DNA from: Ceratorhiza oryzae-sativae
Taxonomy: Eukaryota > Basidiomycota > Agaricomycetes > Cantharellales > Ceratobasidiaceae
Length of the DNA stretch: 64,000 nucleotides
Assembly (NCBI GenBank): GCA_030998015.1
Contig: JARWMV010000239.1
Coordinates: forward strand, 1 to 64,000
Direction of reading: 5' to 3'
This document shows, in pieces, positions 49,386-62,698 of the stretch. Both the position numbers and the translations under genes were made by a program. Below the pieces are notes generated by a model. The model was not told the origin of the DNA. It saw only the letters and a program-made list of their open reading frames with translations, and searched no databases. Position 1 is the stretch's first letter; each line of letters starts with the position of its first letter.

Positions 49386-50564
49386 AGAGAGAAGCAAGAC
49401 GTAATAGTAGGATTCTGCGCCACCCGGACGGGCGAGACCTGGAAAGCACAGGATCCCTGCGTCGGATAGATTTGTTGAATACGGAAAGCGATGCTGACAT
49501 AGTCTACTGGCATCCATGGACGAAGGAGGGTCGATGGGAACGCGGGAAGCGCCGGCTGTACGCATTCAAAGTCGGCTTTCCATTTGTAGGCGCCTGCGAT
49601 TTCCCTTTACCGCGAGTTCCACCTCTACAATACTCCTTCAAGGGGTTCTACCGGCCTCGAAATAAATCTGCTTCCAGAATCGGCCATCTACTACCTGTAC
49701 ATTATGTGGCTTGGTTTTCCCGCTGTATCCTCAAACCCAAGACAATGCCTCCGGTTGGCACGACACCCCTCGATCCAGAAACACTTGGAGATGGCCAGTC
49801 CGACAGCAACACCCATTTCATATGCAGGGGGACCCATTCGCAACCGTTGGTTCCCCATTCCCGCCCTAATGTGCGGTACGACTCACTTCAGCTCCTTTGT
49901 GACATATCAACTCTATAACTACAATTTCATGCTAGCTCTCGCTATTCACCCGCATACAAAGACAAGTATAGATAATCCCTCTCTGCGGCCACTGAGCCGT
50001 GATGTCGTTTCCCTAGGAGCGAGGGTGTCTCTCTGAACGACCTACATTGGCAAAACTTTTGAACGGATAGACGAGGTGTCGTCTACTCGATTGACCACGC
50101 TAGGACCAATTTTCTCCCCTTGGTCCCCCAGTGTTACTCATTTTATGACCCATTTCAGCCCAAATTTCTGACAAAAACAAGCATTGCCAAAGACAGATTG
50201 ACACTGGCAAATGTGGCAACGGCCTTGTACGATGACAAGAGGTATGACAAGGTAGTCTCCCCTGACATGCTAGTGCTTTTGCTAAAAGGCGGATGTCCCT
50301 CCCGAATTCCCTTGGCGGAAGTAAGGTGAACTACGAGACGATTAGATAGGCATATGTATGCAGAGTTCACAAAGCTCAACCTCCCATGACTTATTCCGAC
50401 TGCACTCGGGCCTCCCAATTCACTCGTCACAGGTAATTCGGAGCCGCCATCGTCTTGCAACTCGACCATCATACATTTTCAAATTCCCAGAGAAAAAGAA
50501 CACCTCGCCCAAAAAAAGGAAAGTCCAATAAAACACTTTGCACCGGACCGACCAACGACTACTC
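49386..50564. other. intergenic, no supported gene
   Basis: Overlapping ORFs on both strands have no motifs. The 50410-50564 part is the 3' flank of the DUF2235 gene. Confidence 0.4.
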
Positions 50565-52640
50565 CTAATCGACCCACACTGGCCCGGGCTCCGGCAGCAG
50601 TTCTGCTCGAGGCTTGTACCCCTCCTTCTGCATCCTATATAACACCGAGCGATGGACGTATGTCGGGAACCGTTTTTGACCGTGAATGACGCGTGCTGCA
50701 CCAAGATTGATCCTAACAAGCCGGCCCCCACACACAAATCAGTCAAAAAGCCAGACGAAACTCAAAGAAAGCAACATACGAGAACCACGACCGCCATGTC
50801 CCATCGTGTCTCTGATACCTCTGTCGCATCGGCAACAGCTCCAAGAGCCACCACAACCACCTCATCGACAGTTGATCATAGATCGGCTGGATCGCATCTT
50901 TTTCGTCCTCGACTGAACCGAGCTTGACTCGTTCATCTGGCACGAGCGTCGAGGGAGAAGGCAGCGGAACGTTCACAGCCGTCGCATCGGTTGCCTCGGT
51001 TGCGTGACCATTACTAGGCGCGTGGTCCTCCTCGTCAACGTCGACGAGCTTTGGCTGGGGCGGCGTCGGGACTTGGACTATCGGCCAGAGGGTAGCCGGG
51101 CTCAGGCCGATGGCGTCGAGTTCGGAAGAATGGAAGAGAATGCCGGTGTTGTTGAGGAAGCATTCGCGGATCATCCATCGGAGCGGGATACGCGCGAGAT
51201 CATGGGGTGTGTCGTTGGAGACTGAGCCACCGCCGACATCGCAGTGTGCACCGGCGAACCACACCTCTACGACCCAGACACATTAGCATCAAACGGGAGG
51301 GCGCAGCAAATATACGAAACACACCCTTGACGTCCGTCTGGTGTTTCCTTTCCTCGACACTCGCGAAATCATGTCCGTTTCGATGACTAGACGAACCCGG
51401 CTTGACATTGTTCTTGACACGTCCTCTTTCCCCGTCTGCATTGCCCCCACCCGAGACGTAGTTCCACATGGAACCAAAAGATCCTTCGCGTTGGGGTTTG
51501 TGGTACTTGGCGTGTTTTCCGCCTTCGCCTAGTTTCTCTTCAGATGCAGATGACCGACCCCATAAATTTGGTTTGAATTTGGCGCGACGCTCGTCTAGTG
51601 CCAGGGCATGGCGGAACACGCGGATGAGATAGTTGGATTTTGCAAAGGGAAGTTCGCGGGGGATGATGCCTAAATGCGATATGATTATCCTAAAAGTTGT
51701 AGCTACGAGGAGAGGAGACGCACCGACGCTGTTGACTGTATCGAATACACCCACGAAATCAATCTTGACGTCGATGGAAAAAGCGCGTTTGAACCCGTTG
51801 GACATTTTCCATCCTTCCTCGTCGTCTCGTTTGAACATGTGGTATGCAAACTTGACTTGTTCATGGTTGTAGGCTGGGAGCAGGCCGACCTATATATGCC
51901 ATATTAGGACAGGCTCACAGGAGAGAGGCGGATCGAACCTTGTGGAGCATCCCAGCCAAGGCGCGAGCGGTATACGCCCCTCGGGAGAAGCCGAACAACG
52001 AGATACGGTCCCCCTCGGTGTCTGTCCAAATCCCGTTAGCTTTCGTCAACTCTTTTCGTAAAGGTAACCCCACTTCACGTACAGTTTTGCATCAGGAACT
52101 CATACCCACCTACCCAAATAGGGTCAATGGATCAGAGTTAATTTAGAGCGGGCGTCTGATCACTTGCCTCGGACGTGTGCACCGAGGCCGGTAGCAATGG
52201 CTCCGTCGATGGCATCTGATACCTTGTTGAGAAACGAGTTGGCTGAACCAGTGCTGTTGATACCGGTGCCGATACCAGCTTGGTAGTAGACCTGCGAAAG
52301 ACAATCTAGACCAGGCACGACGAGGGTCCCGAATATACTCACCATTTGCCTCGATCGATCGTCTTTCTTCAACAGCTGGAAGAACCGAACGATGTTTGAA
52401 TTCTGTCGGTATCTCGTCAGTGTTGCTCGTAGCCAGCTGGAGTAGACTCACATCGCTGTCATACTGGTCGCCCGTGCCGTCAAAGCACAGAATCAAGTTC
52501 CGTCCCTTGTGGACGTCGAGCACTGGGATGACCTGTGGGAACTCGCCTGCCTTGGTCGTGTCGGGCGGTGGAGCGCTCAGAGACGGCGGGAGGGAGTCGC
52601 CTTGGATCACGGTTGGTTCTGGACGGGTGGGGGCTGCCAT
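50565..52640 (-). CDS. DUF2235 alpha/beta-hydrolase-fold protein (T6SS phospholipase effector-like domain)
   Basis: Nine exons: 52452-52640, 52343-52402, 52168-52291, 52083-52109, 51939-52021, 51724-51889, 51325-51669, 50780-51266 and 50565-50712; 542 aa. Hallmarks of the family are NLILCFDGTGDQYDSD, then NSNIVRFFQLL, YYQAGIGTG, the nucleophile elbow LFGFSRGAYTARALAGML (Ser about 146), DFVGVFDTVNSVG and WFAGAHCDVGGG (catalytic Asp/His region), and a C-terminal INLGAARVIHG...VHRSVLYRM. Bacterial relatives (Tle1) are phospholipases; the fungal proteins are uncharacterised, so activity on lipids is inference. No signal peptide is present, so it is probably intracellular. Intron 3 is GC-AG (GAG|GCAAGTG). 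A variable acidic insert (DVDEEDHAPSNGHATEATDA) separates the catalytic part from the C-terminus. A TATTTATA element lies near 52684-52691. Confidence 0.92.
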
Positions 52641-52930
52641 GGGTGGTGACGGTGGGAGGTGGGAGGTACGAGTGCCACGCCGCTATAAATACGGGCTACG
52701 GCATTTGAGGGTCACTGCGTGGCGTGCCTGTTCGCTCGCGGTCGACGTGCAATCTGCCTATTTACGGTACACAGATGGACACGCGCTCATGGCAAGCTCT
52801 AATCAATCATGGATCATCCAATCCGGGAAACCGCACTTTCGCCTCACCGGTTCCCGTGCAGCATGGGAAGATCGCAGACAGAACAAGAAAGGGCGTTTAT
52901 TCGAACACGTACTACAGAACAACATGTAGC

Positions 52931-53275
52931 TTCTGCCACTATCTAGAAGACCATCATCGCCCGCAGGCTAGAGCTGCTAGCGAAAGCAAAGCTGGCGTCT
53001 GTCTGCGCCCTCGAAATGACTCTCCATGTCGTGGGTGACGAGGATGGAGGTGATAAGGAGAGGGCGTGTCGTTGGAGGTGTCGCTGGTTTTACGTTGCTG
53101 CATGGGGCCGTTGACGAGATAGGGATGTATTCTACGCGTTTCGCACCTGGGTATACCGACCAACCCGACTGCTGGTGTTGGTCGAGTCTAAAAGTTTTGG
53201 TGAATTGTAAACAACGAGAAGCGCCGGGCGATTCATATCTGGCCACGTGCGTGTCTCTCGCGATTATCTTTTGCA
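52931..53275 (+). repeat. segmental direct repeat, copy 1
   Basis: Similar to 53572-53910. Nearly identical blocks include CTGCCACTATCTAGAAG and CCCTCGAAATGACTCTCCAT, then GGTCGAGTC...GCGC[CT]GGGCG and a CACGTGC motif near the end. Confidence 0.8.
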
Positions 53276-53571
53276 ATCTTGTCCTTGCCCGTGAAGCGCT
53301 GGATCAGATGCAAGTGCGACTGTGTGCATGCATCTTAGTTTTGGGACCAATTTGGACTGCTGTATTTACTATCGCCGGTCGGTCAGTAACGATTACCTTT
53401 ACAGGCCATATTAAGTGCCGCTTGTGTAGCCTATGGCAGCTAGTCCGAGGAAGCGGAGCGTGTCTATTTATTGTTTTCACTCCTTGCAAATCGGTTGGGA
53501 CACCAGGGTGGCATGGGAATCGAACGAATGGATATTGATCCATGAATTGTAGAGCATAAGATTCTGCCACT

Positions 53572-53910
53572 ATCTAGAAGGCTGTCATCGCCTGCATACT
53601 GGGGCTGCTAGCTAAATCAAAGCTGCAGTCTGACTGCACCCTCGAAATGACTCTCCATGTTGTGGGCGACGAGGGTCGGGGTGATAAGGAGAATGCATGT
53701 CGATGAAGTTGGCTTTACATTGTTGTACTAGCTTTCAATCCGTATTTGTCATATTATAAGAGATGTCTGTACTTGATAAATTTTGCATAAATTCTGAGAA
53801 TATTTGCTAGCTCGTGGTTGGTCGAGTCAAAGAGTTTCAACTGGAATGAAAAGCGCTGGGCGGTTAGCGCCATGTCACGTGCATTTGTCTCACAATCATC
53901 TTTTTGAGAT
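53572..53910 (+). repeat. segmental direct repeat, copy 2 (5' flank of the PPR gene)
   Basis: Counterpart of 52931-53275, about 640 bp downstream and in the same orientation. It ends about a dozen bases before the PPR start codon, so it contains that gene's proximal promoter. Confidence 0.8.
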
Positions 53911-53922
53911 CTGTTCTGTGCG

Positions 53923-55743
53923 ATGGCTTCTGCTGTGGTGGGACTCGCTGCCCGACGATCTTTGCAACGACCACTCCCTATATTATGCAGAAGTATCACA
54001 TACGACTCTACCCTCCCACTTTCCTCTCCACCCTTTGAGGCCCAACACTCTCAAAACAACAACTCGTCTGGGATCAGATCTCCGCTGTATGAATCAGATG
54101 CTGTCCGGCTTCCACACCAACAGTCGCCGATCACATACTTTAACAGAGGGCTCAGGATGCGCGCTGAACAGGGAAATGTAGCCGGGATCATCTACTTCTG
54201 GAACACACATGTCAATAACGGAATAAGACCAAACGAACTTTCGTACATCCAACTGCTGCAACAGTTGGCTGATCTTCGATTGTTTGAGCAATGCGTCAAG
54301 GTATTTGAAGACATGGTTGAGATGGGGCTGGGGGAGAAGTTGAGGGCTTTGAACTTGGTTATGCTTGTGCGTTCGATCTCTTATCCCGTCCGAAAACTAA
54401 TCCTTCCAAAAATAGGCAGCGACGGAAAACCTCTTGTACATCACCCGAACCTACGATCTCTTCTCAAAACACCAACTGAAACCCGATACCACGACATACC
54501 AGCACCACCTCATCTATCTCGATCAAACAAACAACCTCGAGCGCGCGATGCAGCTCATCACCGAAATGGATAGCAAGCATATTCCGTCAACAAAGAGTGC
54601 ATGCGCAGAGTGATTCTCTTGGCCGCGCGGCTAAATATGCCCAAACTGGCGATGGAGCTGTGTGTGAATGCAGCGAACACGCTCGGAAGGTTAGACGACG
54701 AGGTGTATATGGGTGTGTTGATCGGCGCTGCTGCGACTATGAACGTACGCCCTTCTTTTTGGGTCTTCCTTTTCTCATCGAATGATTCAATCGCCTTGAA
54801 TCGTAGTGGAAAGTTACCACCTGGGCCTATGATGCACTCGTGCTTCACAACCCCTCCATCACTTTTACCGAGCCACTCTGCATCAACATTCTCAACCTCG
54901 CATGCCGCCAAGGCCACCCGGCTCTCGCTCACGCCATGCTAGACTACCTCGTTCGCGAACGCATCGCCATCCAAGAACACCATCTCGCCCCCCTCATTGG
55001 CTCGTACTGCAACTCTCAACGCAACGACCGGTTGCGCGAAGCCTTTCTGATGCTGGACAAATTCAAAGAGTACGGCGTGGAGCTCGTACCCGAGAACGAG
55101 AGTACTAGTGCGCTGGTCGAGGTGCTTGGACAGGACGAGAAGCATTTGGACGAGGCGTATGATGTCCTTTTAGGGTTGCCGAAGCCAGTGAATATCGAGG
55201 CCGTGAATGCCGTCCTTCAGGCTGCTGCTATCACTCTCGCCGATCTTCCCCGTGCAATCGGAGTGTACAAGAGCTTCAGACGCTCCAGTGCGAACCTACG
55301 ACGCACACATACGACATTCTCCTCGCTGGGTGCCTCAAAGCCCAACACAAAGCCCTCGGCGACAAACTCTTTTCGGATATGCTTTCTAGAAACCTTAATC
55401 CCTCGATTCAAACATACACCCGACTCATCCTCCTTGCTCTAACACAGGAAGGATACGAAGACGCATTCGAGAAGCTGAAGACATGAAGGAACGTAAAATG
55501 ACACCTCCTTTAAGCGTGTACGAAGCACTCGTGAGGAGGCTAGTCAACGAACAGGATCCGAGGGCAGACTTGGCGCTGGAGGACATGGAGGTGTGTGGGT
55601 ATCGTGTGAGCCCACAGCTCCGAAGGTTTTTGTTGGGTCAAGAGAAGGCGGGCGAGGGAGAACGAGATCTTCTCGATCGAGGCGCTAAAGGTAGATCTAG
55701 AAAGCAAAATCGGAATGGCAAGCCTCCTACGGGCGATGCTTGA
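53923..55743 (+). pseudogene. mitochondrial PPR-type protein gene with three frameshifts
   Basis: Coding pieces are 53923-54366, 54416-54585, 54586-54744, 54807-55276, 55277-55477 and 55478-55743. GT-AG introns follow pieces 1 and 3. The N-terminus is basic and Ser-rich (MASAVVGLAARRSLQRPLPI), fitting a mitochondrial presequence. About ten helical-hairpin repeats follow with PPR character (NELSYIQLLQQLADLRLFEQ, TTHTYDILLAGCLKA, SIQTYTRLILLALTQEGYED), ending in a basic tail. Such proteins bind organellar RNA. The frame changes at 54585/54586, 55276/55277 and 55477/55478; each is explained by the loss of one base beside a C or G doublet. Everything between is protein-like, so this is either a very young pseudogene or a sequence with three base-calling errors. 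Confidence 0.75.
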
Positions 55744-56419
55744 CTCTCTCGCTGGAGCTGTGCTTGTTCTTTCATGCTGGAGAAATTTGATGCACGTTTT
55801 CATGGACACTCAATCTCGTTGTTTGCACGAGTATTGCTAAACAGCTTGTGGTAGGCGATGGGCGGGTCTTGTCAACAGTGCTCATAGGATCATCTGCTCA
55901 TTTGAATATCCTTTAGGGGGCAGTGACTTATTTTGCTGGCCGATGTGGGCAAATATTGCATAGCGTTGACATTCCATCCCCGAATCGGAAAGGATTAGGT
56001 AGTGCTGGTTGCTCAACTTTGCTTTGCGCCAGGGATGCTTTAACGCCTCATCTTCTACCACGATCATGTAGCCTAGGACTGAATCGTTGTCCAATAGAAT
56101 GAAATTGTGACGCCTGGTTATTCCGAATCAGGCAAAATGAAGAACTTATGCTGCAGCCTTATGTCGCTATGTCGTAGCGCCACGGTGCTTGATGACGTCC
56201 CACGCGGCGACATTGCACAGGATTTTAAACAAAAATATTCAAAGACCGTATCAGCCTCGATTTGCGGGCTGAGGCACACTGAAATTTATGTATTTTGGAT
56301 GACGGGCTAGTCTAACCTTTCGGCGTCGGGTTCACGCTAAATGCATATAAACCCAGGGGTCCGTCGCCATACTTGAAAACCACCTTCCTTCTATTTTCGT
56401 CTTGGTAGGCATCGCGACA
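55744..56419. other. intergenic
   Basis: No gene is seen. ATGCATATAAAC at about 56341-56352 is a TATA-like element about 70-75 bp before the flavoenzyme start. Confidence 0.45.
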
Positions 56420-58690
<2,271 letters not shown>

Positions 58691-59964
58691 TTGAATATTC
58701 AATGCGTATATCGAATGTTTGGTTTCTCATGCTATTGCGGAACGCTGCTATTCTTCAATGGATCACCGCTTGATGAAACTCTCTGCACATATTTATTCAG
58801 TATAATATAGTTTATTTGTTTGACATCCGCGGCCTGTAAGAGACCACCAGCACGCTAGTGGCATTTCAAATTTCGTAGTAGCAATAGTTAGATGAGTCTT
58901 GCTTCACAAATTTCTGCATTTCTGCTGGGTGCATAATACGTGAAGTTGTTTTTCATTCATGAATTAGCTTCGAATCGGTAAATATATTTGGCAAATCAAT
59001 GCCAAGTGCACATCTAATATGGACACGGGTCCCAGGCATCCTAAAATGAACCTACCCCATCTTGACGAGGGATATATACGACTGAAGCCCAGCAGGATGA
59101 GCCGACTATGTATATTTTCCAGCGTCCATAAAAAGCACCAGCGCGGTTGACCCTAAGAGGGGGTAGACCCGACGGGAAACTGAGCAGGGGGATGGATTTA
59201 CTGTGCGGCTATGCAAATATATGCGTTATCAGCCGCTTCACCCGACCAGCTGTGGACTCTGCTCAACCATGAGTTCGGAATTTCGCATATATGCTCGGCA
59301 AGTATTGTCTTTGACAGCCTTCTGTTGCTGATGGTTTCTCATGGCCTGCGAACACCATAGTCACCATAGTCACCGTAGGATGGCTATTCTGGTCCCTCAT
59401 CATGTCAAAGTCCACGGCCCACTACAGCTGTTCAGATTTCTCCTCAACCGACATACCGGCTATGCCCTAGTACCTGGGCAGGACGATACCAGCGTCCAAT
59501 ACATCCTCAAGCCGCCCATGGATGAAGCACTAAACCTATTCCATAGCCCGCCACGTTTATTTACCAAGGCTCCCGGCAAAGAGGTATGTATTGCGGTATT
59601 GCCATCCGAATATAGGGCAAAGTGCATAATACACCAAGCAAAATTGATATTCGTGAGCCTCAGAGTGAGTGACATGGACCCCGAGTTGGTGAATGGCGAG
59701 CTCGTATTGCACTATGCCCGAGACTCGCCGTCGTGAGGAGTGGGAGACGGCCCGCCGTAAGATGTCTTCACATTAGGCCGAACGTCGTTGCGGCTGCCTG
59801 GCATGCGCTCAGTATGCCCTTTTTGGAGGACTATTCGTTACGCTTATCATTCGGTGATAATGTGACCTGGTTCTTTCAAGGCCAAAAGCATAGACATGTG
59901 CAAAGTACATGTGTCGGAATTTTTCAACAAAGAGCGTACAATACAATAAGATACAGAAATCCGT
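58691..59964. other. intergenic; one unassigned ORF
   Basis: A 131-codon ATG ORF lies at 59341-59736 (plus), reading PLQLFRFLLNRHTGYALVPG and VSDMDPELVNGELVLHYARD. It has moderately protein-like composition but no recognised motif or neighbouring exon. The rest is AT-rich. Confidence 0.35.
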
Positions 59965-62671
59965 TTATACATGCCTCCATCTTACACCACCCCATCCGAC
60001 CAACGTCGCAAACGCCTCGTCTCGCCCAGATAGGAGAAAGAACCGCTCCTCTACAACCTCTGACCCTTTCACATATCGTACGAGTATTCCATTCGGTGTT
60101 ACTTTCTTCACACCTCGCAGCTGCTCAATATCCACTTTGATGACATTGGTCGCCGGTGAGGGAACAGGGGGTGTAGTAGACGCAAAGAGAGGGCTAAATG
60201 TGAGCATGGTGGATGAAATCATGAGCATCCCAGGGCGTCTACCGTGTTGAGCGGGGAAACCTTCATACAAAAGTGAGTTAGTGTTGTACTTGTGCCATAC
60301 ACAAAGTGCTCACTTTGGCCAGGCGCAGCGTATACGGTTCCCTGCACCTCTACACCCCTGACTTGATCCACCAGTTGTTTCGTCTTTCCTAGCCAATTCC
60401 ACGCTCGCACCGCCCCCTTTCGAACTATATCTTCCTGCGGTGCAGGCGTTTCTCTCGTCGAGTTGGGCATAATATACGCCGCCTCATCATCGCTGTCCTC
60501 AGACCCGGCCAAAAGCGACGTCATCGACGGAGACCGAATCGACAGGGTGTCTGGCAGGTTCAAGTTGGAAGCACTGGCACTGCGCGCAACGTCCGTCTGG
60601 TCTCTTTCCTTGTTCTTCTTGCGCTTTGATATTCGCTCCGGTACGACGCGCTCGCCCCGCACTACTCTTCGAGAGATGAGTTCCATGGCGACCTCGGCGT
60701 CGGTGGGAGCGTCTGCGAACGCAGGCGGAGTCGTTGGCAAGAGTCTCGCAATCGGCGGGATGAACCAGAAAATGAACCCCATTGTTAGAGTGATGAATTT
60801 TGAAGTGTTTTGGACGAGGAATGTGCCGAGGAATAGCAACGTGAGTGCAATAGTATACCTGCGAGTTACCGCGGGTCGACGGTGAAGGAATATACTATTG
60901 CACGCACGGGGTCTGTCAGTAATGAGACGGAGAAAGTCAGAATAATATACTTTTTGATCCGTTCGTGTAAATCAGCAAGCTCGTCCGCCAGTTCCACCAA
61001 CATCAACTTCCAGTCATCAGACTCGTCGCAGGTCTCTTCAGATTCGATCTCATTGGTCCCCTCATCCTTTTTAACTTCTCCAATCGCCGTCTTGGCCTTT
61101 TTCTGTTTCTTCTTTCCCGCGTTCTTGACTACTTTCGCTATGTCCCACAAACTGAGTTCACCGGATATTCCTACCCAGGTATGCCCCTTCGATAGCTCTT
61201 CCGAGTGCCTCTGCTTCCCTAGCTGCCTCCCGCCTCCTCTTGATTTCTTCTCTGGTCACAGTTCCCCCAGTTACCAAAGCATATAAAATCCGGCCCGTGA
61301 CCAGAGGGGTCAATAATCCGGTCACCCAGGCGGTCCAGTATACCGCACAAAAGAACCCACTCCGCTTTGGGTCTTTCCATATGGCGAGCCGCCAGAGATG
61401 GACGATAACCGGGATATAAGCAGGATAGGCCGCCAAGTAGAGCCGTTCAGCCGAATTGGCTGCTTTACTAAGCTTGAAACGGCGTTTGGCTGGCGGAGGA
61501 GGGTGTTGGGGGACGTAGGGGTATACCAACGCGGCTATATATTCAAACGGCGTGCTCGGATTTTGCAGATTCGGCGGAAGGCTAACCTCGACGGTTTGTT
61601 TTGCTGGAGGCGCATCAAGGGATATCCAATCTTCTTCGTCGTTGTATGTTTGGGAAGGCATGTCTGTATCCGCATGGTCAGGGTGCAAAGCGACCTCGTT
61701 GACACGCTGAGGAGGACGAGATGGGCGTGACGTAATGGTACATGCGCTTGGCGACTCACCGAGGCGAATAGCCGCAGATACCTTTGTACCTCCTCCGCAT
61801 CGTACATAGCACGAAGCTGCTCATCTGTCAGATCGTCGTTCTTGAGAGTGAGAATCGATGCGCCGCTTCCTCTTCGTGCGTGCTCCAACATAGCTGGTCG
61901 ACTAGGTGGTGTCTCGGATCCACGATTTGGCGTCGCGTGTTGAACGCGCTGTCGCAGGCTAGGATGTGCCGGAGCTGGTAGGGTAGCGAATGAAGGGGAT
62001 GGCGACGGCTGACGACTTGGGTGAATGGGCGGTGGTGGTATCAGGGGAGTCGGTGTTTCCGTGATTACATTATGGTATTGAGTTGGTATGTGGGTATCGA
62101 GAACAGATGGGCGGGGCGGTTCGCTATTCATAGAGCTCGGAGGCTCTGGGTATATTTGCGTCGGTAGCTCGGGCTGAGAAGCATACGGTGGCAAGGCATC
62201 TGTTTTCAGAGTGGATTCATGCGAAGCGTTTCCATCTGTCCTGGTGCCCCCAACCGTGGTCACAAGCAAGAGAGGTGTACCAGGACCTTCAGAAGATAGT
62301 AACGATGCACTAGATTCTGAACGTGTGTGGGCAAAATCGAGGTCGCTTGATTGTATGTCTGCAAGTTCAGGTTGCTGTGGGATATTCGGTTGGGGAATGT
62401 CAACGGGCTGAGTATCTAGGCCAAGAATCTGTTCGTTCGGTTGAGGGGGTCGCGGAGGTACTGGGGGAGCAGGCGAGACGCTTCGAGGTACAAAGGTGCT
62501 GTTTAGAGCACCAGCAGGGCCTCCGGTGGGTGGGATGGGAGTTCGTCGCCGAGCGAGCGCAGGATGGACCGGCGGGGGGAGAGGCTCGTTTTTATCCTGT
62601 ACAATTTGTGATATTTCGCTCGACGCGCGAAGAGGCGGCGGGGGCGCCGGCGCGACAAAGCGGACCGACAT
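59965..62671 (-). CDS. membrane protein with Pro-rich N-terminus and probable C-terminal GRAM/PH-like domain, 821 aa
   Basis: Five exons: 61760-62671, 61175-61706, 60951-61131, 60314-60858 and 59965-60260. The N-terminal 300 residues are Pro/Ser rich and disordered. Then come LAAYPAYIPVIVHLW and FFCAVYWTAWVTGLLTPLVT (membrane segments), a charged Lys-rich coil, and two further hydrophobic segments (YTIALTLLFLGTFLV, FITLTMGFIFWFIPPIARLL). The C-terminus reads PGMLMISSTMLTFSP, then VIKVDIEQLRGVKKV and FFLLSGRDEAFATLVGW. That order (lipid-exposed strands, basic linker, final helix) is typical of GRAM domains of ER membrane-contact proteins, so a lipid-contact role is a reasonable inference. The second intron is the weak point: it is only 37 or 43 nt in any frame-keeping solution. 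The start lies 27 bp from a possible divergent start. Confidence 0.75.
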
Positions 62672-62698
62672 TTGTCGCGTAGGTGGTGGTCGTCACGA

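Noticed and set aside
50652..50927. Plus-strand ORFs over the end of the DUF2235 gene
   Set aside because: Antisense to the spliced C-terminal exons of a gene with clear family motifs.
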